The notes beneath the pieces are model-generated. The model had not been told where the DNA came from. It ran no database searches and worked only from the letters and a program-made list of their open reading frames with translations. A stretch of 64,000 nucleotides of DNA from Lutjanus erythropterus. Lineage: Eukaryota > Chordata > Actinopteri > Lutjaniformes > Lutjanidae. The stretch spans positions 3,895,820-3,959,819 of the forward strand of contig CM034604.1 in the NCBI GenBank assembly GCA_020091685.1, written 5' to 3'. The position numbers and the translations under genes were made by a program. Positions 11,060-21,304 of the stretch are shown in pieces (the first letter of the stretch is position 1; the number at the start of each line of letters is the position of its first letter).

Positions 11060-11720
11060 AGTCAGACAAACATTAAGGGGTTAATTCACTTTTTGCTTTT
11101 TGGAAAGACATTACTGCTTGAAAGCTTTCCTAGAGCTCCAATCATCAACATCAGCGCAATTACCTTGTCTGGAAACAAACTATTTTTATCCGACCCTATT
11201 TCTGGACAGGACTAAACACAAAAAATTGCTTCTTTCGGGCCTTCCTCATGTTGGGGCCCTGGGACTCCCCACATTATGATGCTCCCGGCGCGCTGCGGAG
11301 ATAATCCACTCCTATCCTGAAATGTCTCAACACACTGATGACTAAAAATAAGCCCTCCACTCTGCGTATCACAAATTTTCCAATTTTCTCATCTTAACTT
11401 CCAGACTAACAGCCACCATGGGGCTGCATGTTGATTATCGCACATCACCAATAACAGTAATGACATAAAGTATGAGGGATTCAATTATGCTCCTCATGAT
11501 TTATTTGTGGTTTAATGATTAAAAAAACAGCCTGGTTTAAAAACATTAAAGCTCATACCACTGGCAATTATGAGGCGGCGTAATTTCCCCCTGACAATCG
11601 GCCCAACTATCATTTCAGTTCTGTTTGGCTGCACCTCATGCCAGCAATAATTGACATGAGTCTTGTTGACTCTGGCGTCCTCAGAGCAGCAATGATTATC
11701 TGATGCTTGTTTGCTCGGTC
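11060..11720. other. Repeat-free block, candidate conserved non-coding element
   Basis: About 660 bp without recognised repeats, with motif-dense mixed composition: AACAATAATTGACATG-like words, TTTAATGATTAAAAAAA, CGGCGCGCTGCGG and TTATTTGTGGTTTAATG. Such texture is typical of vertebrate developmental enhancers. This is inference only. Confidence 0.3.
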
Positions 11721-12549
11721 ACGTTGTGCAATCGCGTATTCAATAATTTACTTTTTTATATCCCCAGGTGAGCACTGCCTTTGCTTGTTAGCCCAGCAGA
11801 CAGAGGCATGCATCTTTTATTTTCTGCTTCACTCGGCTGCTGTGGCATCGCAAGGTGCTGCAGTGCTTCAACTTTTTTTTGTAGTGTAATCGTTAAGTCT
11901 GGCGGCGTGTACATCCAACCACTCAGTGGAATTTCTTGTCTTTGCCCATATTCTGTATCATCATAATTTAAAACAAAGTCCCTGTTTGCTCAAAGTGGAG
12001 ATCCGACTCCCTCCGCCTCCCCGGAGAGGTGAGGCCCGAGAGCGGCCCGGCTGTTTGTCATTCCACGGCAGATACAGTGCAACCTTGGCAGAGTGCAGTA
12101 CATGCGATACAAGGGAGATTGTCAAGACAGAAGTTTTACTGAATTCAGTGACATTGACCGGCGCTTTGAGCAGAGGTGCTCACTGAAGTGGAATGATGAG
12201 ACTCTTACGTGTTTCATGTGCTCAGACCTTGTAAACAGCAGCTGGACAAAAGAATATTGGATAACGGCGTGGATCAGGGCTGTCTGTGGCCCTGGGAGCC
12301 GAGCATTTTGTTTGATTTGCTTCTGTGAGCTCTCAAACACAGACAGTGTTACTACAACAATGCAGTTATCAGGAGGTTTTCAAATACCTTATTTTCCCTC
12401 TCATTATTTTCTCTGGCTTCTTTTATTTTTCCCTCAGCGAAAGAAAATCTCAAATACTAAAACAGCTACCGATCTGTCCCGCAGTCATTATATACTGCTC
12501 ATGTTGCTGTGTGGGATAGTAGGGAGAAGAAAGGGGAAGTAACTAAAGA
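11721..12549. other. Unassigned, GC-richer stretch without supported gene
   Basis: Contains the longest plus-strand frame of this part (12093-12542, about 149 residues, starting with RYKGDCQDRSFTEFSD after a non-ATG start). No domain, no codon signal and no splice context were found, and the second half is low-complexity, so it is not called as a gene. Confidence 0.4.
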
Positions 12550-12720
12550 CAAATACTTTGTTTCTGTACTTTAGTAGAGTTTACAGGTATTTGTACTTGA
12601 GTATTTATTTTTCTAACAACTTTTTACTTTTACTCATATTTAAGGACAGGTATACATATTTTCTACTCACACTACTGACATTTTCAAAACAGGCTCATTA
12701 TTTTAGATTTAATGCATTTC
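12550..12720. repeat. Interspersed repeat, ACTTTTACTTGAGTATTT type
   Basis: Words such as TTTGTACTTGAGTATTTATT and TTTTTACTTTTACTC match a repeat widespread in fish. Related pieces lie at about 34590-34640 and 40950-41290. Confidence 0.5.
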
Positions 12721-12844
12721 AGTGATTATTATTATTGATCATTTTTATCTTGTGTCACTGTGTGCCAGCCTTCCCAACATCAAGACAGATTTCAATCTAA
12801 ATGGATGAGAGACACATGTAAAAGACAATTTCATTGACAATAGG

Positions 12845-13835
12845 CATAACAAGATGAAAAAGATGTAACAAAATGAAAAATTAAGAAAAAACAGTAACAA
12901 GACAAAAAGCAATGTAAAAGATGTAACAAAAATTATGTAAAAAGACATCAGTTGAAAAGGATGTAAGACAAAAGAACACAACAAATAACGTAACAAAATG
13001 AAACATGATGGAAAAATGTAACAAGATGAAAAATTATGTAGAACAACGTAACCAGTCAAAAAATGACGTCACAGGACAGAAAAGATGCAGGAAGACAAAA
13101 AATGAAGAACAAGGACAGAAAAAAATTATGAGAAATTATATAAAAGACCTAACAAGACAACTGATGATGTAACATGATGAAAAAGATATAACAAAATGAA
13201 AAATTATGGAAAAATGTAAAAAGACAAAAGAGACATACAATGGAAAATGATGGAAAAGACGTGACAAGACAACAAATGATGTAACAGCAGAGAAAAGATG
13301 CAACGAGACGAAAAACAATGTAAAAGATGTTACAAGATGAAAAAGATGTAACAGGACAAAAATGCAGTAAAAAGACAAAAAAAAGATAAAAAATTATGTA
13401 AAAGACCTAACAAGACGACTAAGGACGTAACATGAAGAAAAAGATGTAACAAAATGAAAAATGATGTGAAAATGTAACAAAATGAAAAAGACATCACAAC
13501 AAAAAACAATGTAGAATATGTAAAAAGACGAAAAAGATGTAAAAAGACATAAGAAGAAAAACAATGTAAAAAATGAAACAAGACAACAAAAGATATATCA
13601 AGATAAAAAAAAACAATGTAAAAACATAACAAGATGAAAAAGACAAAACAAAAAACAATGTAGATGTGACAAGAAACAAAATTATGTAAAAAGATATAAG
13701 ATGAAAAAGGTTGTAAAAGATGGAACAAAAAAAGATGGAACAAGATGAAAAATTATGTAAAAAGACAAAACAAAATGAAAAAGAAATAAGACTAAAAAAA
13801 ATGTAAAGACATAACAAGACAAAAAAGACAGAGAG
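12845..13835 (+). repeat. Degenerate purine-rich minisatellite, about 1 kb
   Basis: Tandem, very imperfect units built from AAAAGATGTAACAAGATG and AAAAATTATG words. The plus strand is almost free of C/T runs and strongly A/G-biased, so minus-strand frames translate to repetitive Phe/Leu/Ser-rich peptides, which are artefacts. Unit length varies because spacer words are gained and lost. No gene lies inside it. Confidence 0.85.
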
Positions 13836-13854
13836 GGGGATTCAACCGCAGAGT

Positions 13855-14650
13855 ATGCCTCTGCATTACACCGGTTCATACCGAAAACCGGTTTTTATTT
13901 TCCTTATGATATGAATTTTTCGTATACCGCCATACCGGTGTATAGCCCAAACAACGTCTGGAACGTGCGTGGCGGGAAAGTGTTTCAGCGGGGACCCATT
14001 TCACTGCTGCACACCAACACCACCGGCGTGTTTGCTTCAGTGTGTGCTCTAATGGATGTTCCTGGCGACTAATTTCCCTGTCTATTTAGACTAGTCGACT
14101 AGTCTAACACTAAGAAAACACTCAGAAAGCTTTTAAAATTTAGCAGAATTTATTAATTTCTAATGTTAAACACTGTCCGAAAAAATAATGTGTATTAAGA
14201 GTCATTTGAAGACGTTAATCACAGTCTACAATCACCAAATCGTACTTTAAATGCCACTGAAATGTGCGCTACTTCGTGCTGTGCAATACAAACCTTACAC
14301 ATTAATGTACAAAACATGACAACAACTCAATAAACTCTTCACCTTTTCAGACTGAAGAGAGTCACAGTGTCTTCAGGTAAAGGACACAGAGCTAACGTTA
14401 GCTGCCAGCCTGACACACAGTGTGGCTAACATTAGCAGAGCTAGCAGCAGCAGCTGCTCTGCTTGCAGGTTAATGTCCATGTCTGTGCTTAATGTGGTCA
14501 CATGTTTCTCCAGTTGAGTGAATATATATCAGCTTATTCTGTCACAGTCTACATTCATCTGTCTGACTTGATATAACCTGATATAAACATCCGGGGTTGC
14601 CGGGGCGATCGGTTCATATGCACTGGGTGAGAGGAGCTGCTGTCTGACAG
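13855..14650. mobile_element. hAT-like element, left portion
   Basis: Begins with GGTTCATACCGAAAACCGG and CGTATACCGCCATACCGG, the subterminal style of a fish DNA transposon. The end at 14608-14650 (ATCGGTTCATATGCACTGGG onward) is repeated at 26288-26330, where a right-hand portion of the same family starts. No transposase blocks were recognised. The superfamily assignment is tentative. Confidence 0.5.
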
Positions 14651-14935
14651 AGCAATTTAAATTCAAAAGAATTCTAAAAAGAATTTAAAAGGTTTCTTGT
14701 AGGCAACATTGTACCATTTAGGAACAACCCATTGAAATAAACGTGTAAAGTGTAATTCTTCTAACTTTAAACTACTTAAATCAACAAAGATAACCATTAC
14801 CAAAACCACTTGAAAAACAAAAACAACAAGTGTCAAATTCCAGTGTTTGATCATCACTGCTTCATTTCAGTGCATGTTTTCTGTCAGTCCCCTGTGTCTT
14901 TCCTGACATGTGTTGCCTTCACTTGTGTGTTGCAG

Positions 14936-15160
14936 CTCAGTGCTTATGGAACTCCATGAAGCAGTTTTTTCAGGAGTGAAGCACAGGCAGGTGACACATT
15001 TTGTGTACTGTTTTACATTTACATTTTGTGACTTTACTCACCTATTAGTGTGAAGACATTTTTTCATTCTTTTTTGCAGCAAGATAGCAGAGCTGTCTTC
15101 TTAGAAAATCCCGCCAAGAAGGGTTTCAAAATCGCTCCTGGAGGTCATGTGACAAATTAA
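14936..15160 (+). pseudogene. Two terminal exons of an unrecognised gene
   Basis: A first exon at 14936-14990 follows the acceptor TGTGTTGCAG and reads SVLMELHEAVFSGVKHRQ, ending in CAG before the donor GTGACA. An 89-bp intron, typical of fish, ends in CTTTTTTGCAG. The second exon at 15080-15160 continues in the same phase with QDSRAVFLENPAKKGFKI then APGGHVTN and TAA. The joined tail is 44-45 residues. Phase agreement, two good acceptors and an in-frame stop make chance unlikely, although the first donor is not the strongest consensus. No upstream exons were found, since a hAT-like element lies immediately 5'. It could therefore be the 3' end of a duplicated or truncated gene, or the end of a gene with a long intron. 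I do not recognise the protein. Confidence 0.4.
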
Positions 15161-15341
15161 AGCATTGTTAATGGTTCCTTATGGTTTTCCTCTTTTAAAG
15201 TATCGCATCATTTAAAGGGATGCATTGTGGAGATGACAGGGCAAAATGGGTTTGTTGCCTGAGGGCAACATGGTACCACATAGTACAGCACTGTATAAGT
15301 TTGAAGTTTTTAATATTATTACCATTATCATTACTATTATC

Positions 15342-15352
15342 ATATATATATA

Positions 15353-15426
<74 letters not shown>

Positions 15427-15440
15427 ATATATGTATATAT
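15342..15440. repeat. (AT)n microsatellite
   Basis: About 100 bp of alternating TA with GTGTGT and TTATAT interruptions. Open frames across it are artefacts. Confidence 0.95.
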
Positions 15441-16279
15441 GGTTCCAGCGCTGCCATGTAGCCTTGCCTACTGCACTACTCGAACTGCCACACAGAGTCA
15501 TTTCCAGGGTCGTAAACACAATCAATTAAATATTAAAATCACGGTCATGTGGCCCATTTTTCCATTTTAGTATTTTTGATCTGAGCCTAAAATTGCAATA
15601 TTAAAAACCAGGCATTTATTTGTTTTTGTGTTAGATTAAAAACAAAAACAAAATAATCCGTCACTTTTTGACTTTTTATTTTTGATTGCCAATTGAAAAT
15701 AGAAAGAACGAATGATACACAAATCTGTGTATCATTTGTTTCAAGAGTTCTCAAGAGTGTCAAATATGTGCTGGTGTTGTATCCTTCTAGATTTTGTGTT
15801 TATTTTAACTTTGGAAAGCATTTAATTGTGGTTTATATCAATAAACTTGGATTTACTGAACTGAAATTAATCTTTAATCGTGGATCATAACTCTGCTTAA
15901 TTGTAAATCTGGATGTAGTTTTGTTAAATTCATTAGATTAATATTTGTGGGTGCAACCAAGACTAAAATTGTGCAATCATGTATATTTTCATTACTGATG
16001 CAATAATATGTTGACAAATTTTAGAGGGCAACAACTACTTTATATATTGTTTGGTAGTTGAATGTGTAACAGTACATCATGTTATAATCATATATTTTAC
16101 ATAAAGTCTGTAGCTGTCAGATAAATGTATTGATGAATATGATACAAGTATCTCACAACTATGCTTAAGAACTGTACTTGGATAAATATATGTAGTTCCA
16201 CTTTCAATTAGTCTGTAAACTTAGTCAGAAATTGTGAATATATAATGAATATATTTTGATGTGACATCATCAGAATGTT
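15441..16279. other. AT-rich unassigned stretch
   Basis: No recognised repeat family or gene. ATATTTTGATG-type low-complexity words increase towards the right. Confidence 0.45.
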
Positions 16280-16388
16280 ATGATTATGTTATGTTATGGT
16301 TAAAAGGCAATAAAGTTTCTTTGAAAAAATATGATTATGATTACGTTATGTTATGGTTAAAAAGGCAATAAAGTTTCTTTGAAAAAAT
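16280..16388 (+). repeat. Two-copy tandem duplication ending in AATAAAG
   Basis: Units at 16280-16330 and 16337-16388 share ATGTTATGGTTAAAA and GGCAATAAAGTTTCTTTG with about two differences. The units carry a poly(A)-signal-like AATAAA, as in the tail of a retroposed sequence. They lie directly before the decayed gene. Confidence 0.85.
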
Positions 16389-16403
16389 CTAGAACTACAT
16401 CAA

Positions 16404-16433
16404 AGTGAGTGACATCACAGTGAGTGACATCAG
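16404..16433 (+). promoter_or_regulatory. Tandem 15-mer with CRE/AP-1-like TGACATCA
   Basis: AGTGAGTGACATCAC is followed at once by AGTGAGTGACATCAG. TGACATCA is one base from the CRE octamer TGACGTCA. The pair sits in or just before the leader exon of the decayed gene. Binding is inferred only. Confidence 0.3.
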
Positions 16434-19400
16434 AGTGGACATTCTATCAGTTAGTACATATCCCAGGAGAGAAGACACCAGGACAGACCTTTCTGAGATG
16501 GACATTCACAACAAACCAGAAGACCTCAAGAATCGTTCGACATTTGTTCAAAAGACGACAAGGTAAGCTAGCTTCTGTCTGGACTTCACTGACTGGTGGT
16601 CAAACACCAGTGTTATTTACTGTCAATATCCTGTCAGTGTGTGGGTTGGTATCAGTCTTACCGACAGCTGGGTATTGTTTCATCTTGGTTACACATTTCT
16701 GCCTTAAGTTAGTAGCTGTATACATAATTATGTGCAAAATATAATATCATAATATACATAAATATATAAATATAAATATAAAATATAAAATATAAAATAA
16801 TCAGCCTCTCTGGTCAAGCAGTAATGTACTGTACTCATGTATCACAATAACTTTTCTTTGTCTCAGCACTCAGATGAGCAAGTCATAGCAACATTGCACA
16901 GATGCTACAAACCAATATTTATCTATTTATTCGTTAGTTTTAGCCTACATTCATTTTACCTTATTTATTCAATCATTATTGTTATTTCTATTTTTTTAAG
17001 TCCTAGGAACATTTGAGTCCTTTCATCATGTTCATCTTTCTGTGAGACGCTTGTTAAATGTCTCTGTCTCTTTAACGCAAACCAAATCTGCCTGTGTGTA
17101 CAAATAAATAACCTGAGCCTGAACCTCATTTTCTCCTTTCAGATTTTAGATATAATTGAGTACCAGACCATCACCATGACTGAAGAATCGACCCAGGACC
17201 AGACCGAGTATTCTGCACCACTGGTCCAGACGCCCGACCTCTGCGTATTGATCTGCCATGTGCTGATCCAGAGGATGTCCATTTTACACTCCTGAAGTTT
17301 TTAGTACAGCTACTGCAGTTGTAAGTACCGCAGCTTAATATACAATATTTACAAGCATTCTTATGTCACAGTCATGACAGGGGCTGGGACTGTGGCAGCT
17401 GCTGATGTGTGTGACAAAACTGACTGTGTTTGTAAGTTGTGTTAAGATGGAAATAACCTTTGTGTTTTTGTGTTTTCTTACAGGAATGGGAGATCATGAA
17501 ACTGCCCATGAGGCACGATGAGCAGGCAGCATTATTGCATGGATATCATCCAGATTTTGCGCAAGACATCGTGGATATCGTGCTACCGCGAGGTCTACAA
17601 CACACGAGAACCCACGGCATCGCTTTCCCCGCCTTGTTCTAACTGAAGACCAAATCCATGACTACCTGGGGACTCCGCTTCAACAGGCACTGTGTAAATC
17701 CCTGAAGACAGAAGGACAGAAAATTGAGGTCACCAAGATGTTCTCCCACTTGCTTTTGAAGAACGTTACGAAGACAGTCAACGCAGTCTTGGCTTTAGCT
17801 CAGACTTATCGATTTATCCAAAATCCCAATGGTTTTTGTTAGCGATCATGACTCCCATGACAGACCTTAAAGATATGGTTCATCAGATAGCTTGCCTACT
17901 TACCAGAGTTAAAAGAAAGAACAGAGAATTTACACCCCGTTTCCCTTTTGATACCAAAAGTCACCTAATAAAATTGCTGACGGCTTACCTCCTTCGCGTG
18001 ATAACAAAATTAAAAAGCAGACCTCTAATCTACGTGACGAGCTCTACAAACTGTAGAGATATCTGTATTACAGTTGGCACAAATACAGCATTTTGACCGA
18101 GGAAGACAGTGAATCAGATGGACATTACTCCCTGTCTTCCTGTAGTGATCTGGATGCCTTACCAGGTGTTGTGCCTGACAGCAGCGACACTAGGTCACAT
18201 TATGAATGCTGTCCACTCAGTTCAGTTACAGATTGCCGTAACAGAAGACTATTCTTGTCATTTAAAACCAGAGGACGTCACAGCATTGAGGAAATAGCTG
18301 AAAACTGGTAGACAAATTCCTGCAGGAAGACCCAGAGAGGTTAGAGCAGATAGTCAGTGGTGGACGGAGCTAGTTGACAACTTTGAATTAGCAGATTTCA
18401 CAGACATGATCTTCACTATTTTCATGGGTAAATGTTTTGCCATTTTCCGGTTTTGCTAACCAGAACACATTTGTGACACTGTGATGCATAAAAGCCGGCG
18501 AGAGGGCGCGCTAACACAGGCATTGCGGCTGGCGCCCTTTACTTGAGGATAGAGGAGGTTCTTACCGCTATTCAGGTTCTTCTGGCTGGGCATTGTGCGC
18601 AGACATGTCTCAAACAAACAGAAAGGACATCTTGGCCTTACGTATACACATGAACACATAGGAGCAGGAGACATAATTCCTGTTTACACTGATTCCGATG
18701 TCACCATGATTTAATATCTGAGCCAGTCAGAGTTGGGCGTGAATCAGACTATTGGCACATACCCTGATTATGCTGATTTGGGAGATGTTTGATATTATCA
18801 GTATTTATGATGGTTACTTGGTTCATGATATGAAAGACAAACTGTGGAGGGGTTTGAAGCGCTGAAGCTGCACAAACATTTAAGTGTCTTCCTGAAGGAT
18901 AAAAATTACAAAGACTTAAGTCAGATTATCGTTGACAACCTCGTGTTGGAGTTTGGTTTGAAGAAGAGTTAAAGATCATGGCGATATCAGGATGAAAGAC
19001 TGAGGCGGCTTTGTTGAGACAGAGCAAAGGAACAGCTGCTCCTCCTGCCAAGAAAACAACCTACGGTACCTTCAAGAAATTTAAAAGACTGTTTTGCAGA
19101 AAAATTTCTGCCATCATCTCTCTAACCAGTGACCTGGACATCAGCCAGTCTGAGGTAAGTACTTCTTCAAGAGACATACCTTTTTTTGTACTTTACTCTT
19201 CCTGTAATAACAAAATGTAATGAGTCCAGACAAATCAATCGCAACATTGTTATTTATTTAGAATATTTTATTGTCTATTAAGAGCGCTTTTACATGCTGC
19301 ACAAAACACCGCTCTCTCCCATCTCAGACCTGAAGCCTGTCAGTCTGTCCTCAGGGCAACGCCTGGTTTGGTGTCCAACCAATTTTTATTACAAACCCAA

Positions 19401-20375
19401 TTTACTAGCAAACCACAGACAGATCAGTATTTTGTGAATATTTCTCACTGAGTGCAGTAGCATTACATCAGCATTCAAATTGTTTATTGTGGGGTGTACA
19501 CACAAAGTCACAGGCAGCATGTTCCAGTTAAAAAGAGGCAGTTGGATTTTTATTCAGATAATTTTATTTTTAATGTTAAATTGTTTTGTTATTACATTGA
19601 AGCATTACTGCTTTTGTCCTCAGAGGCCTGTAAAATCAACAAAATATTAAGGTAGTAGCTTTAATGATTTGAACTGTACCTTTAAGCTGTCGCTCTTAGT
19701 TGGTCAAATCTGATTTAACTACTTGTTTATCCTGCGGGTTCAGCTTCCTTGTATTTAAGGCCAGCACACTGTTGCATCGCTCAGAAACACTGTTGGGGTT
19801 TTCAGATTCTCTGAGAGAGACTGCAGGCCTCCCCTCAAACAAAGCTTGGAAAAGACACCTCCTCTTAGTTTACTCGCTTAGTTTCACTCAGTTGGTAACA
19901 TGGTTATAATATTTGATCCCATAGCTGTTGAGCAAATATAACCTAATGTTGCTGTGTTTGACGAATCAAACTACACCAAATATTTAAAAAGATCTTTCCT
20001 AAGGTGTATTAGTTTCTGACTCTGGGAAAGTGAAAAATAATAAAATTCCTCAAAACTGTATCACTGAAAGATGTCTTTAACCAAATTACAGTCACATTTA
20101 GGTTATTCTGTGTGATCTTCTTTGATGACTAATGTAATAACTAACATTTTTCCATTTTCACTGAGCCTCCCTGAAACTGTCTGGACTTTAAAAACCTTTG
20201 GTTTATTACGTTGCTACACAACACACACTGATGTGACATGTATCTCATATCAGCTTTCCATTTCTTAAGTTTATGTGTTATTGCAGTTATGTAGAGTCAG
20301 TCTGACTATAGTGAAAATTTACTGCTCCAGAATCAATTCATATTAATTTTGTTTATGTTTTTTTTTTTCCCACAG

Positions 20376-20552
20376 ACACGTGGTCAGAAGGACTTTACGA
20401 CAGACCAAGCAGAGCGACGCCAGGCTCCACTCATGACGCGGATCACTGCCTCCACCAGGAAAATGTTCTCCCGCTCAAAGAAGATGTTTTCTGCTATTGG
20501 CAGAGCTGTGAGCAAACCGTTCTTCACTTGCATCAGTCCAGAGACCGACTGA
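20376..20552 (+). CDS. Last exon of the decayed gene, intact frame
   Basis: The acceptor is a 10-T tract plus CCCACAG. The exon reads TRGQKDFTTDQAERRQAPLM then TASTRKMFSRSKKMFSAIGR and AVSKPFFTCISPETD with TGA at 20550. The upstream donor at 19155 (CTGAG/GTAAGT) leaves phase 0, matching this exon. The peptide is strongly basic and amphipathic, with two KMFSxxKK-like repeats. It resembles the preceding exon's KKFKRLFCRK motif, so the family may carry repeated basic helices at its C-terminus. No domain name can be given. Confidence 0.45.
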   Translation, partial: TRGQKDFTTDQAERRQAPLMTRITASTRKMFSRSKKMFSAIGRAVSKPFFTCISPETD

Positions 20553-20820
20553 AGCATCATATGGAGACTTTTGTCCATTTCGCCCCTTCTCATTCCCTTT
20601 AGCGACTAAATGAGACACACCAGACTTTGGACATAGTAAAAAGTACTTAACATTACGCATCAAGTGACTTCCGACATGTAACTTTTGTGTTGCCCTGCTT
20701 CACTTAAGTCACGTTGAATTTTTCAAACTTTTATTATGACAAACTGACAAAAAGGAGACAATGACTGGACTAGGTAAACTACAGTTAATAAATAACTGTG
20801 GTTTGCTTTCTTTTCTTTTT

Positions 20821-20980
20821 GGGCAGCACGGTGGCGTAGTGATCAGCACTTTCGCCTCAAGAAAGCCCCGAGTTTGGACGCCAGTTCAGACACGGCCTTT
20901 CTAGCTGGAGTTTGCATGTTTCCTCTGCGTGGGTTTCTCCGGGTGCTCGGTTTCTCCCACAATCAAAAAAAACATGTATG
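20821..20980 (+). repeat. tRNA-headed SINE-like repeat, copy 1 (5' part)
   Basis: Starts GGGCAGCACGGTGGCGTAGT and continues GAGTTTGCATGTTTCC, a head shared with very abundant fish repeats. The A-box-like GTAGTGATCAGCACT is recognisable, but the B-box region is eroded. Truncated at the 3' side. Confidence 0.7.
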
Positions 20981-21084
20981 TCAAGTCAGTAATGTACTTT
21001 GAATCATTCAATAATTTAAAAGGTAACTTTGATGTTTTCGATTTGGACCAGATTTTTCATGCAGCCGGCAGAAATGAAACTAAG

Positions 21085-21112
21085 CTACAACACTTGCCAA
21101 CCTTGAGACCTT
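21085..21112 (+). mobile_element. Terminal scrap of TTGCCAACC hAT MITE
   Basis: ACTTGCCAACCTTGAGACCT is identical to the left end of the element at 52149. Only about 28 bp survive. Confidence 0.5.
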
Positions 21113-21304
21113 GGTGATTTATGTAGAATGAAAATAAAAGAATTTCACTAAAACACTAAATTGAGAGGGCGATGTAAATCAGAGTCTCATGGGTAAATTG
21201 GGAAGGTCAGCAAGTAGGCATTATCACTTTGAGAGGCGCCACGATTCTCCAAATTCACAATTCGAAAGGATCGCTACAGTTAGAGACCAGTTTTCAAAAT
21301 GGAG

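Larger units (their letters stand above)
16390..20792 (+). pseudogene. Decayed multi-exon gene of unrecognised family
   Basis: Splice-like structure: a leader exon ends at 16562 (donor CAAG/GTAAGCT). The second exon is 17143-17320 (acceptor CTCCTTTCAG, donor GTAAGT) with ATG at 17176 in good context, reading MTEESTQDQTEYSAPLVQTP. A one-base shift then moves the sensible frame to RIDLPCADPEDVHFTLLKFL. A third exon opens at 17484 (EWEIMKLPMRHDEQAALLHG), shifts to VLTEDQIHDYLGTPLQQALC and KIEVTKMFSHLLLKNVTKTV, and stops. Further blocks follow: TDLKDMVHQIACLLTRVKRK (17850s), EEDSESDGHYSLSSCSDLDA (18095), LVDKFLQEDPERLEQIVSGG (18310), FEALKLHKHLSVFLKDKN (18855) and TTYGTFKKFKRLFCRKISAI (19060) up to the donor at 19155. 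The last exon, 20376-20552, joins in phase. A poly(A) signal lies at 20787. At least five frame breaks are needed, so it is a pseudogene or a badly mis-assembled gene. Confidence 0.55.

Noticed and set aside
12093-12542. 149-residue plus-strand frame
   Set aside because: Non-ATG start, no domain, second half low complexity, no splice or promoter context.
12745-13879. Several long minus-strand frames encoding Phe/Leu/Ser-rich hydrophobic peptides
   Set aside because: They are translations of the purine-rich minisatellite and repeat with its unit; no gene.
15212-15570. Tyr/Ile-repeat frames on both strands
   Set aside because: Translation of the (AT)n microsatellite.
20384-20663. Minus-strand frames over the last exon of the decayed gene
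   Set aside because: Shadows of the plus-strand exon, which has the splice acceptor, stop and poly(A) signal.
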